A model generated the notes under the pieces. The model saw only the letters and a list, made by a program, of their open reading frames with translations, did not search any database and was not told the DNA's origin. From Candidatus Aminicenantota bacterium (GTDB taxonomy: Bacteria; Acidobacteriota; Aminicenantia; Aminicenantales; Aminicenantaceae), in NCBI GenBank assembly GCA_030633795.1, contig DAOWCB010000087.1, positions 1 to 6,336 of the forward strand: 6,336 nucleotides of DNA, in the 5' to 3' direction. Positions 1-6,336 of the stretch are shown one piece after another. The translations under genes were made by a program, and so were the position numbers. Each line of letters starts with the position of its first letter. Position 1 is the stretch's first letter.

Positions 1-1
1 C

Positions 2-124
2 CTGGATTATTCACTAGTCGAGACCTTCCGCCCCACCCTAGTAACGAAGGAGGAGAGGCGAGGCACAGGGTACGAAGCAGATGCATTAAGATCTGCTCGC
101 TTATTAGGTAAAAAATGCCTATGA
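2..124 (+). CDS. possible 3' end of an unidentified upstream gene (partial)
   Basis: The frame starting at base 2 stays open from the window edge to a TGA at 122-124, giving about 40 residues of charged, helix-like sequence (for example TKEERRGTGYEADALRSARL) ending in LLGKKCL. Its composition looks protein-like. The frame starting at base 1 is also open, to a TAA at 109-111, but reads less convincingly. I do not recognise a family. If real, the gene lies about 137 bases upstream of the lipoprotein gene on the same strand. An open stretch this short can arise by chance, so this is tentative. Confidence 0.35.
   Translation: MDYSLVETFRPTLVTKEERRGTGYEADALRSARLLGKKCL
73..99. repeat. inverted repeat / hairpin near the upstream gene end
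   Basis: AGCAGAT (76-82) and ATCTGCT (91-97) are perfect complements around an 8-base loop. CG at 73-74 pairs with CG at 98-99 if A75 is bulged out. The stem lies inside the possible upstream reading frame. No T-tract follows it (the next bases are CTTATTAGG), so it does not look like a standard intrinsic terminator. Confidence 0.35.
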
Positions 125-157
125 AAATATAAGGAGCCTATCTTAAAAATGTCTGTG

Positions 158-187
158 TTGCCATTTGCTGCAATATCAGGATATTAT
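158..187 (+). promoter_or_regulatory. putative sigma70-like promoter for the three-gene cluster
   Basis: TTGCCA at 158-163 matches the -35 consensus in 5 of 6 positions. TATTAT at 182-187 matches the -10 consensus in 5 of 6, with an 18-base spacer. Transcription would begin about 7 bases downstream, giving a leader of roughly 65 bases before the ATG at 261. It is the best match I found by eye in the AT-rich stretch before the first gene. In AT-rich sequence such matches are not rare, and some phyla (for example Bacteroidota) use other consensus boxes. Confidence 0.45.
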
Positions 188-196
188 TCTGATATT
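172..196. promoter_or_regulatory. dyad overlapping the putative -10 box (operator candidate)
   Basis: AATATCAG (172-179) and CTGATATT (189-196) form a perfect 8-bp inverted repeat separated by 9 bases; G180-T188 could add a wobble pair. A nested palindrome, AATATC-AG-GATATT, spans 172-185. GATATT is repeated directly at 180 and 191, 11 bases apart, about one helical turn. The arrangement overlaps the putative -10 box, which suits a repressor site. The stem is AT-rich and no T-run follows, so a terminator for the upstream gene is less likely. The regulator is unknown. Confidence 0.4.
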
Positions 197-260
197 ACTG
201 GAATAATAAGAACTATCTGCATTTTTTATGAATAATTCAAGTTAATTGGAGGGAGAAAGT

Positions 261-1994
261 ATGAAAAAAGCATTTATTTTGCTGTGTGTGTTTCTCATTG
301 TACTGGCATGTCAACAGAATCAAGGCACTCAAAAGAGCAAATTGTCGTTTGAGCTTTCGTTTCCAGAAGAGAAGAGTGCAGACGCTATGGACGGGCGCAT
401 GCTGTTATTGGTTTCCAAGGACGATAGCAATGAGCCCCGATTCCAGATAAGTGACGGACCGGACACTCAACTCGTGTTCGGCATCGATGTGGATGGGCTG
501 AAACCCGATGAATCTGTTATCATCGATGCGAATGTCTTTGGTTATCCTCTGAAGAGCATTGCCGAAATTCCTCCTGGAGACTACTGGGTGCAGGGACTTC
601 TGAATCGGTATGAAACTTTCCACCGTTCGGATGGCCACACCGTGAAGCTCCCCCCAGATAAAGGGGAAGGGCAGCACTGGAATCGAAAGCCGGGGAATTT
701 TTACAGCACACCGGAGAAGGTGTCCATCGATCCGCAGAAAAATATTGCCATCGCTATTGTTTTGGACCAGGAGATTCCGCCGATTCTTCCTCCTGAAGAT
801 ACCAAGTACATCAAACACATAAAAATCCAAAGCAAACTCCTTTCGGATTTCTGGGGACGTCCGATGTATTTGGGCGCATGCATTCTTTTGCCCGAGGGAT
901 TTGATGAGCATCCTGAAGCCCGATACCCCCTGGTTGTTAATCACGGGCATTTTCCGTACACATTCGGCGGATTTCGTGAAGAACCGCCTGATCCTGACCT
1001 TGAGCCCACTTACAGTGCGCGTTTTGATTGGCCGGGCTACAACAAAACCCAGCAGGAATACGCGCATAAATTCTACTTGTGGTGGACAGCCCCGGATACA
1101 CCTCGTGTTATCATCATCGAGGTCCAACATGCCAATCCTTACTACGACGACTCTTACGCGGTCAATTCTGCCAATCTCGGACCGTACGGGGATGCCATCA
1201 CCTATGAGCTGATTCCCCACATCGAGGAAAAATTCCGCGGAATAGGGGAGGGCTGGGCCCGAACCCTTTACGGCGGATCCACCGGAGGCTGGGAAGCCCT
1301 GGGTGTTCAGGTGTTTTATCCCGATGAATACAACGGATGTTATGCGGCTTGTCCCGATCCGATCGATTTTTGTCAGTATTGCCTGGTCAACATATATAAA
1401 GATAAAAACGCCTATTTTTTAGATAGTTTATTCAAAAAAACTCCCAGGCCGGGCCAACGAAATTGGCTGGGAGAGATCAGCTGCACCCTCGAAGAAACAA
1501 ACCACAAGGAGTTGGCTATTGCGACAAAAGGCCGTTCCGGAGACCAGTGGGATATCTGGCAGGCCGTTTATTCTCCAGTTGGGGAGGATGGTTACCCCAA
1601 ACCGATCTGGGATAAGGTGACTGGGGAGATCGATCACGAAGTGGCCGAATACTGGCGGGAAAATTATGATCTCAGCCACATCCTGAAAAGGGATTGGAAG
1701 ACTCTTGGGCCGAAGCTCCTGGGCAAGATTCACATCTATTGTGGGGATATGGATAATTATTATCTGAACAATGCGGTTTACCTGACAGAAGAATTCCTGG
1801 AAAGCACGACGGATCCATATTACAGCGGTGAAGTGGACTACGGTGACCGGGCTGAACACTGCTGGAACGGAGACCAAACTCAACCCAATGCCATCTCGAG
1901 ACTCCGCTACCATCAGATGTTTATCCCCATGTTTGTGGACCGAATGATGAAAACAGCGCCAGCCGGTGCAGATTTAACCAGCTGGCGTTATTGA
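261..1994 (+). CDS. outer-membrane lipoprotein with alpha/beta-hydrolase (esterase-like) domain
   Basis: This 577-aa protein is probably a surface or periplasmic serine esterase or related hydrolase; its substrate is unknown. The ATG at 261 is preferred because GGAGGGAG (248-255) sits 5 bases upstream; an in-frame TTG at 246 lies before that site. Residues 1-16 are a lipoprotein signal peptide ending in a lipobox (VLAC, Cys17). The following Gln-Gln, with no Asp at +2, suits outer-membrane sorting. Residues about 25-165 look like a beta-rich N-terminal domain I cannot name. Residues about 180-560 are the hydrolase domain: NHGH at 227-230 is a plausible oxyanion-hole strand end; the nucleophile elbow is G338-G-S340-T-G342; the acid is probably D496 or D498 in CGDMDNYYL; the base is probably H533 in AEHCWNG. 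The triad order and the GD-x-D-x-Y-L and H-C-W motifs fit secreted putative esterases related to the esterase D/feruloyl-esterase group. The next gene starts 32 bases downstream, suggesting cotranscription. Confidence 0.85.
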   Translation: MKKAFILLCVFLIVLACQQNQGTQKSKLSFELSFPEEKSADAMDGRMLLLVSKDDSNEPRFQISDGPDTQLVFGIDVDGLKPDESVIIDANVFGYPLKSIAEIPPGDYWVQGLLNRYETFHRSDGHTVKLPPDKGEGQHWNRKPGNFYSTPEKVSIDPQKNIAIAIVLDQEIPPILPPEDTKYIKHIKIQSKLLSDFWGRPMYLGACILLPEGFDEHPEARYPLVVNHGHFPYTFGGFREEPPDPDLEPTYSARFDWPGYNKTQQEYAHKFYLWWTAPDTPRVIIIEVQHANPYYDDSYAVNSANLGPYGDAITYELIPHIEEKFRGIGEGWARTLYGGSTGGWEALGVQVFYPDEYNGCYAACPDPIDFCQYCLVNIYKDKNAYFLDSLFKKTPRPGQRNWLGEISCTLEETNHKELAIATKGRSGDQWDIWQAVYSPVGEDGYPKPIWDKVTGEIDHEVAEYWRENYDLSHILKRDWKTLGPKLLGKIHIYCGDMDNYYLNNAVYLTEEFLESTTDPYYSGEVDYGDRAEHCWNGDQTQPNAISRLRYHQMFIPMFVDRMMKTAPAGADLTSWRY

Positions 1995-2026
1995 CGTTTA
2001 GATCACACTTGGCCAAAGGTGGTTTG

Positions 2027-3379
2027 ATGGCAACGAAAATCAGGGATGAAGAAAGTCGGATTGTCAAAGAATGTGTCGAAAGATTGAGGGAGGGTCAACT
2101 TGCTCCTTGGAAAGTGGAAGATGACCTTAGGTCAACTTATGGTATGGAAATCCCTGTAAACTTCAGGATCGCGGCCCTATGCCGTCAGCATTTTATAGAA
2201 GCGATTACAGGCGAAAATTTCCGTTATATTTTTGTTCCGGAAAAACCATACAAAGAACGTTATCTTTGCGCAAAAGATGATTTTATCTGTGAACTGGATA
2301 TTCGTGATGAAAAACACACATGCTCTCTCTGTGCGTCCGAATTGAAGCCCATGAATCAGTATGCTCCTCTAGTCGCGAATTATGTGGGAGGCCAAGAAGA
2401 TTATTTCTCGTATGCAGGACAGGTTCCTGTTACAGGAGATGTACAGAAAACATTCACGAATCTTCTGGTGTATGGGACGGGTTTGGGCCCGATCGGAGTG
2501 ACCCGAGGGAGCTTTCTGATAAACAAATTGGGCGGAGCAGAGGTCAAGGTGGCGGAATTCGCTGCGGCTGTCCGTTGTTTGGGCTTCCTTTTCCAGACAG
2601 AGGAACTGCGGCGGAAGGCGCAATGTGTTATCGAAGCGTTTCTCCCTGAAACCAAAGCTAAAATGCAGGATAAGATGTTGGAATTCGGCGGCTGTATCAG
2701 CTCTGTGGATTTTGATCATGCCGAAACACAGCGTGGATTTATCCTTTATGTGGATTTTGTGGCTGAATTTACGAATTTCCGTGGGCATGGCGATATCAGC
2801 CGCGCCGTGGGATTCATCAAGCCAGAGGTGGAAAAAAAACTTTCATCACAGGGGGTCCATTATGAATTGAGCGTGATCGCTCAGGGCCATGACGGAGATT
2901 TGAAACCCAGCCCTCGAAACAAAAGAGGCAGGAAAGCGATGGCCCAAGTGAGGATTCCTATATCAGATTTTAAAGGACTTCTGAAGGTAGATCCCGAAAA
3001 ATTTCTCTCTTTTGTGGAGGTCGATGGAGTAGGATCCCAAAGGCTGGGATGCCCGTTTTATTCTGGCATGGGAGGAGAGATCTTGCCGGCAGTATACAAG
3101 GCCACCAAGGTCAATCCCCACAGTCCGCTTGTATCCTGTTTTCAGAATATCTATGCAGAAAAAGACCAGGGAGATGTGATTTACCGGGTGGAGTTGCCAA
3201 ACATCGAGGTGGGAGTATTGTCTTCGCGAGAGGGTCTGATGTCCCCGGTTGGGAGGGAAGCGATGCGTATCATGGGCATCCAAACGGCAAAGGAGTTTGC
3301 CGCATCGGTGGTTGCCCAAGTTTTGGCCGGGGAGTTCAACCTGGCTTTGGAAATTTCTAGAGAGAAGCTTTACAGTTAG
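2027..3379 (+). CDS. divergent HMG-CoA reductase-like protein, catalytic signatures largely replaced
   Basis: This 450-aa protein has no signal peptide or membrane segment. ATG 2027 follows AAAGGTGG (2015-2022); a TTG at 1991 would overlap the previous stop and is less likely. Several blocks match class I HMG-CoA reductase in order, compared from memory. LREGQLAPWKVED (20-32) through AITGENF (59-65) matches the N-terminal helices. GPIGVTRGSFLIN (154-166) matches the 'PVGVAGPLLI' strand. VAEFAAAV (175-182) matches 'TTEGALVAS', keeping a Glu at 177. DLKPSPRN (291-298) matches 'DKKPAAIN', with the first Lys now Leu292. AVYKATKVNP (355-364) matches 'AIFIATGQDP', with the catalytic Asp now Asn363. 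LPNIEVGVLSSRE (390-402) matches 'MPSIEVGTVGGGT', with the Gly run lost. QVLAGEFNLA (431-440) matches 'TVLAGELSLL'. The protein ends before the usual catalytic His, and no DAMGMN motif is present. Residues about 70-142 are extra, with Cys81, 88, 99 and 102. It may be a pseudoenzyme or have a changed reaction; normal HMG-CoA reduction looks unlikely. Confidence 0.7.
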   Translation: MATKIRDEESRIVKECVERLREGQLAPWKVEDDLRSTYGMEIPVNFRIAALCRQHFIEAITGENFRYIFVPEKPYKERYLCAKDDFICELDIRDEKHTCSLCASELKPMNQYAPLVANYVGGQEDYFSYAGQVPVTGDVQKTFTNLLVYGTGLGPIGVTRGSFLINKLGGAEVKVAEFAAAVRCLGFLFQTEELRRKAQCVIEAFLPETKAKMQDKMLEFGGCISSVDFDHAETQRGFILYVDFVAEFTNFRGHGDISRAVGFIKPEVEKKLSSQGVHYELSVIAQGHDGDLKPSPRNKRGRKAMAQVRIPISDFKGLLKVDPEKFLSFVEVDGVGSQRLGCPFYSGMGGEILPAVYKATKVNPHSPLVSCFQNIYAEKDQGDVIYRVELPNIEVGVLSSREGLMSPVGREAMRIMGIQTAKEFAASVVAQVLAGEFNLALEISREKLYS

Positions 3380-3460
3380 TTTTAATTTTTTACAAAAAAT
3401 GGAAAGTGATAATCAAAGATTGTCCTGCGTTGCGGGAAGAACTCTTCAGTATTTGAAATT

Positions 3461-3466
3461 TGGAGG
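3461..3466 (+). promoter_or_regulatory. Shine-Dalgarno site of the M14 peptidase gene
   Basis: TGGAGG lies 6 bases before the ATG at 3473 and fixes that start. The 93-base gap after the HMG-CoA reductase-like gene shows no convincing intrinsic terminator: TTTTTT-AC-AAAAAA (3386-3399) is only a weak AT palindrome. Read-through from the upstream genes is therefore plausible. Confidence 0.7.
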
Positions 3467-3472
3467 TTACCG

Positions 3473-6085
3473 ATGAAACGGAAGATATTTTTAACTCATT
3501 TTATAAATCTTGCTCTTATGCTTGGTCTTACGGCCAATATTTTTGCTTCGGATATCCCAAAACCGGAGACATATTTCGGCCATCTGCCCGGAGCGGACTT
3601 TAAGTTGATCCGCTGGGAGAAAATCTATGAATATTTCCATTTGCTCGGAGAAAAAAGCAACAGGATAGAAGTGGAAGATTTGGGGAAAACAACGCTTGAG
3701 AATCCATTTCTTCTGGCCATCATATCCTCTCCCGAAAATTTATCTCAGCTGGATAACTACAAGGCGATCGCACGAAAGCTTGCAAGAGGAAGTGTCTCTG
3801 AGCAAGAGGCCATTCGATTAGCCGAACAAGGGAAGACCATCGCTTTGGTTACCTGCAGCATGCATGCCAGCGAAATTGGACCCACCCAGATGTCCCCGGA
3901 GCTGGCTTACGTCTTGGCAACCGATAACACCCCCGCAATTAAACAGATTTTGGACAATGTGATTTTTCTTCTTGTCCCTAGCTGGAATCCTGACGGCAAC
4001 GTCCTGGTAGTGGATTGGTATCGTCAAAATGTGGGGACTCCATACGAGACATCCCCGATGCCTTGGTTATACCACCACTATGTCGGGCATGATAACAACC
4101 GCGATGCTTTTATGCACACCCAGATCGAGACGCGTTATGTGAATAATATCCTGTATCATGAGTGGTTCCCGCAGATTTTTATGGACATGCACCACATGGG
4201 AAACTCGGATGCAAGGCTGTTTCTTTCCCCGTTATACGAACCCCGGCATCATTCTCTCGATCCCTTGCTCACACGCGAAATCGAACTGACCAGTGCCTAC
4301 ATGCGGACGGTGTTGGAAGAACAGGGCAAGATCGGCGTCATGCATTATGCCAACTGGAACCACTGGCGGATGTCGGCGATCCATACCTGTGCCCTTTGGC
4401 ACAACGTGACCACCATCCTATTCGAGGCTGCGGCCACCCGTATGGCCACACCCATATTTCAGACAGCAAGGGATCTTTCCGGAGCAGGCAGTGGGGGGCT
4501 CGGTAAACAGGGGAACAATCAGACCATAAACTATCCTAGCCCTTGGCCTGGTGGTTGGTGGCGACTGAGGGATATCGTGGAATACGCCTACTGGTCTGTT
4601 ATCGGGTTTTTGGAAACAGGGGCCATACACAAAGATAAATATCTTCTGAATATGTACCGAATGGCGAGGAATTCTATCGAGAAGGGGAAAAGCCAGGCCC
4701 CGTATGCCTATGTCATTCCCAAGTCCCAGAAAGATCCCAACACTGTAGCCAAGATGATCAACATTCTTATTGCGAATGGAGTGGAGATCCATACAGCTGA
4801 AAAATCTTTCAAGGCACAAAACAGGGAATACCCCTCGGGGACGTACGTTGTATTGCTTTCCCAAGCCTACAGGCCTTTTATCATAGATATCTTAGGCCCA
4901 CAAATCTATCCTGACCGAAGACAGTATGAAGGAGGACCGCCAGAGCGGACTTTTGACCTGACGGGATGGACACTTGCCTATCAGATGGGAGTAGAGGCCG
5001 TCAAGATTGATCTACACTTCGAAGCTCAGCTTCAACAAATCCTGGATGCGAAACCTCCGGAGGGAAAAGTCATAGGAAGCGGGAACACGTATATTTTGGA
5101 CCACAATGTCCTGGATAGTTTCAGGGCTGTTAACCGGCTTCTGGAAGAAGGAGCCAATGTCGGTTGGGCCATCGAATCTTTCACTTCCGGTGGGAAGAGA
5201 TATCCTCCAGGGGCGATTATTGTTTCAGGATCAGACTTAAGCCGTAAAATCCAATCCCTATCCAAAGAATTTAATCTTCAGATAAATATGGGAAACTCTC
5301 CTGAGAAGCTCATCAAACTCAAGTCTCTCAAATTAGGTTTGTTCAAGCCCTGGATCGCCAATATGGATGAGGGATGGACCCGCTGGATATTTGATAACTG
5401 GGAGTTCCCTTACACAACCATTCACGATGAGGAAATTCGCAATGGCGATCTCAAGGAAAAATACGATGTTATCGTATTGACGAACATAACATCTAGGCGA
5501 ATAATCGATGGTCACAGGGAAGGAACAGTTCCCTCCCAGTATGCCGGGGGTATCGGAGAGCATGGATTGGTTGCTCTGCTTCAGTTTGTCAAACATGGCG
5601 GGACTTTAATCACCCTTAATTCCTCCTGTCAACTGCCAATAAATCATTTCAAGGTTCCTTTGAAGGATGTGTCCCGCAAATATCCCACCACCGAATTTTT
5701 CTGCCCCAGTGCTATTCTAAAAGTTAATGTGGACAACACCCATCCCATCGGCTACGGGATGGAAAATACAGCCAATGTGGTCTCCTATGGAAGCCCGTTC
5801 TTTGAATTTCTGGATGCCGACAATATAAATTCAAACGGGAAGAAGGACATGGTGATGAGTACAAAAATCGTCGCCCGTTACCCCAACAGCAATCCGTTTA
5901 TGAGCGGCCGTTTGATCGGAAATCATCTATTGCATAACAAACCGGCACTGGTTGAGGTCGGATATGGAAAAGGCAAAATCATCATGTTCGGATTTCGGCC
6001 TCAGAATCGTGCTCAGCCGCACGGGACGTTTATGATGTTTTTCAACTCCCTGTATTATGGTCCGGCATCGGCAAGTAGGAACTAA
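3473..6085 (+). CDS. secreted M14 zinc carboxypeptidase-like protein with C-terminal GATase1-like domain
   Basis: This 870-aa exported metallopeptidase would cleave C-terminal residues or a related amide bond; the substrate is not evident. Residues 1-25 or 26 are a Sec signal peptide (basic MKRK, hydrophobic core, cleavage near IFA-S-D). The M14 catalytic domain spans about 35-380. The zinc ligands are His131 and Glu134 in HASE, and His240 in MDMHHMG. WNPDGN lies at 171-176. Asn209-Arg210 in DNNRDAF fits the substrate-carboxylate-binding pair of carboxypeptidase A. Glu318 in ILFEAAATR fits the catalytic Glu. All key residues are present, so the enzyme is probably active. Residues about 395-615 form a linker region with no motif I can name. 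Residues about 619-870 look like a class I glutamine-amidotransferase-like alpha/beta domain (LGLFKPW, YDVIVLTN, HGGTLITLNSS, GYGKGKIIMFGF). This is the usual layout of long (about 850-900 aa) bacterial M14 proteins, in which that domain is thought non-catalytic. It is the last gene of the likely operon. Confidence 0.92.
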   Translation: MKRKIFLTHFINLALMLGLTANIFASDIPKPETYFGHLPGADFKLIRWEKIYEYFHLLGEKSNRIEVEDLGKTTLENPFLLAIISSPENLSQLDNYKAIARKLARGSVSEQEAIRLAEQGKTIALVTCSMHASEIGPTQMSPELAYVLATDNTPAIKQILDNVIFLLVPSWNPDGNVLVVDWYRQNVGTPYETSPMPWLYHHYVGHDNNRDAFMHTQIETRYVNNILYHEWFPQIFMDMHHMGNSDARLFLSPLYEPRHHSLDPLLTREIELTSAYMRTVLEEQGKIGVMHYANWNHWRMSAIHTCALWHNVTTILFEAAATRMATPIFQTARDLSGAGSGGLGKQGNNQTINYPSPWPGGWWRLRDIVEYAYWSVIGFLETGAIHKDKYLLNMYRMARNSIEKGKSQAPYAYVIPKSQKDPNTVAKMINILIANGVEIHTAEKSFKAQNREYPSGTYVVLLSQAYRPFIIDILGPQIYPDRRQYEGGPPERTFDLTGWTLAYQMGVEAVKIDLHFEAQLQQILDAKPPEGKVIGSGNTYILDHNVLDSFRAVNRLLEEGANVGWAIESFTSGGKRYPPGAIIVSGSDLSRKIQSLSKEFNLQINMGNSPEKLIKLKSLKLGLFKPWIANMDEGWTRWIFDNWEFPYTTIHDEEIRNGDLKEKYDVIVLTNITSRRIIDGHREGTVPSQYAGGIGEHGLVALLQFVKHGGTLITLNSSCQLPINHFKVPLKDVSRKYPTTEFFCPSAILKVNVDNTHPIGYGMENTANVVSYGSPFFEFLDADNINSNGKKDMVMSTKIVARYPNSNPFMSGRLIGNHLLHNKPALVEVGYGKGKIIMFGFRPQNRAQPHGTFMMFFNSLYYGPASASRN

Positions 6086-6112
6086 TTCATTATTATCCCC
6101 TGATTTCGAAAA

Positions 6113-6132
6113 ACAGGAAACAGCATTCCTGT
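6113..6132. repeat. hairpin downstream of the M14 gene
   Basis: ACAGGAA (6113-6119) and TTCCTGT (6126-6132) form a perfect 7-bp stem with a 6-base loop, 27 bases after the M14 stop codon. No T-run follows (the next bases are CCAGCAAG), so it is not a canonical intrinsic terminator. It could still protect the mRNA 3' end or end transcription with Rho. This hairpin is the only structure I found between 6086 and 6240; an A9 tract follows at 6223-6231. Confidence 0.35.
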
Positions 6133-6240
6133 CCAGCAAGTGTTATCGTGTTACCTGGAACTAAATTCCTTGAACTTTGTTTTTGTATGTGGTATGCAAA
6201 TAGTGGAGTGAAAGGATAACCTAAAAAAAAAGTATTTTTC

Positions 6241-6336
6241 ATGTATTCTACAGAACAGCTGACTAGGCATCTCATCAGAATATCAAGTCCTGTGTTAGAC
6301 CGTGCTGTCAAACGCTTATCCTTTAATAAAAAACTC
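6241..6336 (+). CDS. possible 5' end of a downstream gene (partial, runs off the window)
   Basis: From the ATG at 6241 the frame is open to the window end (32 codons, beginning MYSTEQLTRHLIRISS). It reads as a basic, helix-rich sequence. There is no Shine-Dalgarno sequence directly before the ATG; the preceding bases are A-rich and T-rich, and the nearest purine-rich site (AAAGGATAA, from 6211) is too far away. I recognise no family. The frame may simply be open by chance in a short stretch. Confidence 0.25.
   Translation, partial: MYSTEQLTRHLIRISSPVLDRAVKRLSFNKKL

Noticed and set aside
246..260. TTG at 246 as an alternative start for the lipoprotein
   Set aside because: It lies just upstream of and overlaps the Shine-Dalgarno sequence, and would add MEGES before a standard lipoprotein signal that begins properly at the ATG at 261.
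405..1220. A 271-codon open frame on the - strand opposite the esterase gene
   Set aside because: It lies wholly inside a well-supported gene on the other strand, its translation is rich in Arg, Val and Ile with no recognisable domain, and it fits a shadow of codon bias.
1991..2026. TTG at 1991 as an alternative start for the HMG-CoA reductase-like gene
   Set aside because: No Shine-Dalgarno sequence suits it, and the ATG at 2027 has AAAGGTGG at good spacing. A four-base overlap with the upstream stop keeps it possible but second choice.
2369..2788. A 139-codon - strand frame opposite the HMG-CoA reductase-like gene
   Set aside because: The + strand frame has ordered family-like motifs through this region; the antisense translation has none.
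3386..3399. TTTTTT-AC-AAAAAA palindrome as a terminator between genes 2 and 3
   Set aside because: The stem is pure A-T with a 2-base loop, so it would be too weak to act as an intrinsic terminator.
6093..6311. A 72-codon - strand frame in the downstream region
   Set aside because: Its composition is Cys/Phe-rich without a recognisable family, and it falls across an AT-rich intergenic region; a chance frame is the simplest reading.
1..6336. CRISPR arrays, tRNA or rRNA genes, insertion sequence ends
   Set aside because: No regularly spaced repeats, cloverleaf-like segments, rRNA signatures, transposase motifs or terminal inverted repeats were seen on reading both strands.

Overview
The window carries three complete genes, all on the + strand and closely spaced, which together look like one transcription unit. 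The organism is probably a Gram-negative bacterium: the first gene encodes a lipoprotein with a +2/+3 Gln-Gln signature, and the third encodes a large secreted M14 metallopeptidase of a type common in Bacteroidota, Acidobacteriota, Aminicenantes-like and related environmental lineages. The Shine-Dalgarno sequences before genes 1 and 3 are clear (GGAGGGAG, TGGAGG). Base composition is intermediate. The phylum cannot be fixed from this sequence alone.

Layout. Bases 1-124 hold what may be the 3' end of an unidentified upstream gene. Bases 125-260 form a leader with a plausible sigma70-type promoter (158-187) and a strong dyad (172-196) overlapping its -10 box. Bases 261-1994 encode a 577-aa lipoprotein with a C-terminal alpha/beta-hydrolase (esterase-like) domain. 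After 32 bases, 2027-3379 encodes a 450-aa cytoplasmic protein. By motif-by-motif comparison from memory, I read it as a highly divergent homologue of HMG-CoA reductase in which most catalytic and NAD(P)H-binding signatures are replaced and an extra Cys-containing segment is inserted. After 93 bases, 3473-6085 encodes an 870-aa secreted zinc carboxypeptidase-like protein (M14) with a complete metal site and a C-terminal class I glutamine-amidotransferase-like domain. Bases 6086-6336 are mostly non-coding. They contain a small hairpin and, at the very edge, an open frame that may be the start of another gene.

How the genes may work together. The two enzymes outside the cytoplasm (surface or periplasmic esterase, periplasmic or secreted peptidase) fit scavenging or processing of an ester- and amide-containing substrate. 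The middle protein has no export signal and would act inside the cell. Its divergent HMG-CoA-reductase-like fold, placed between two exported hydrolases, is the most unusual point of the window. A shared pathway is inference from gene order only.
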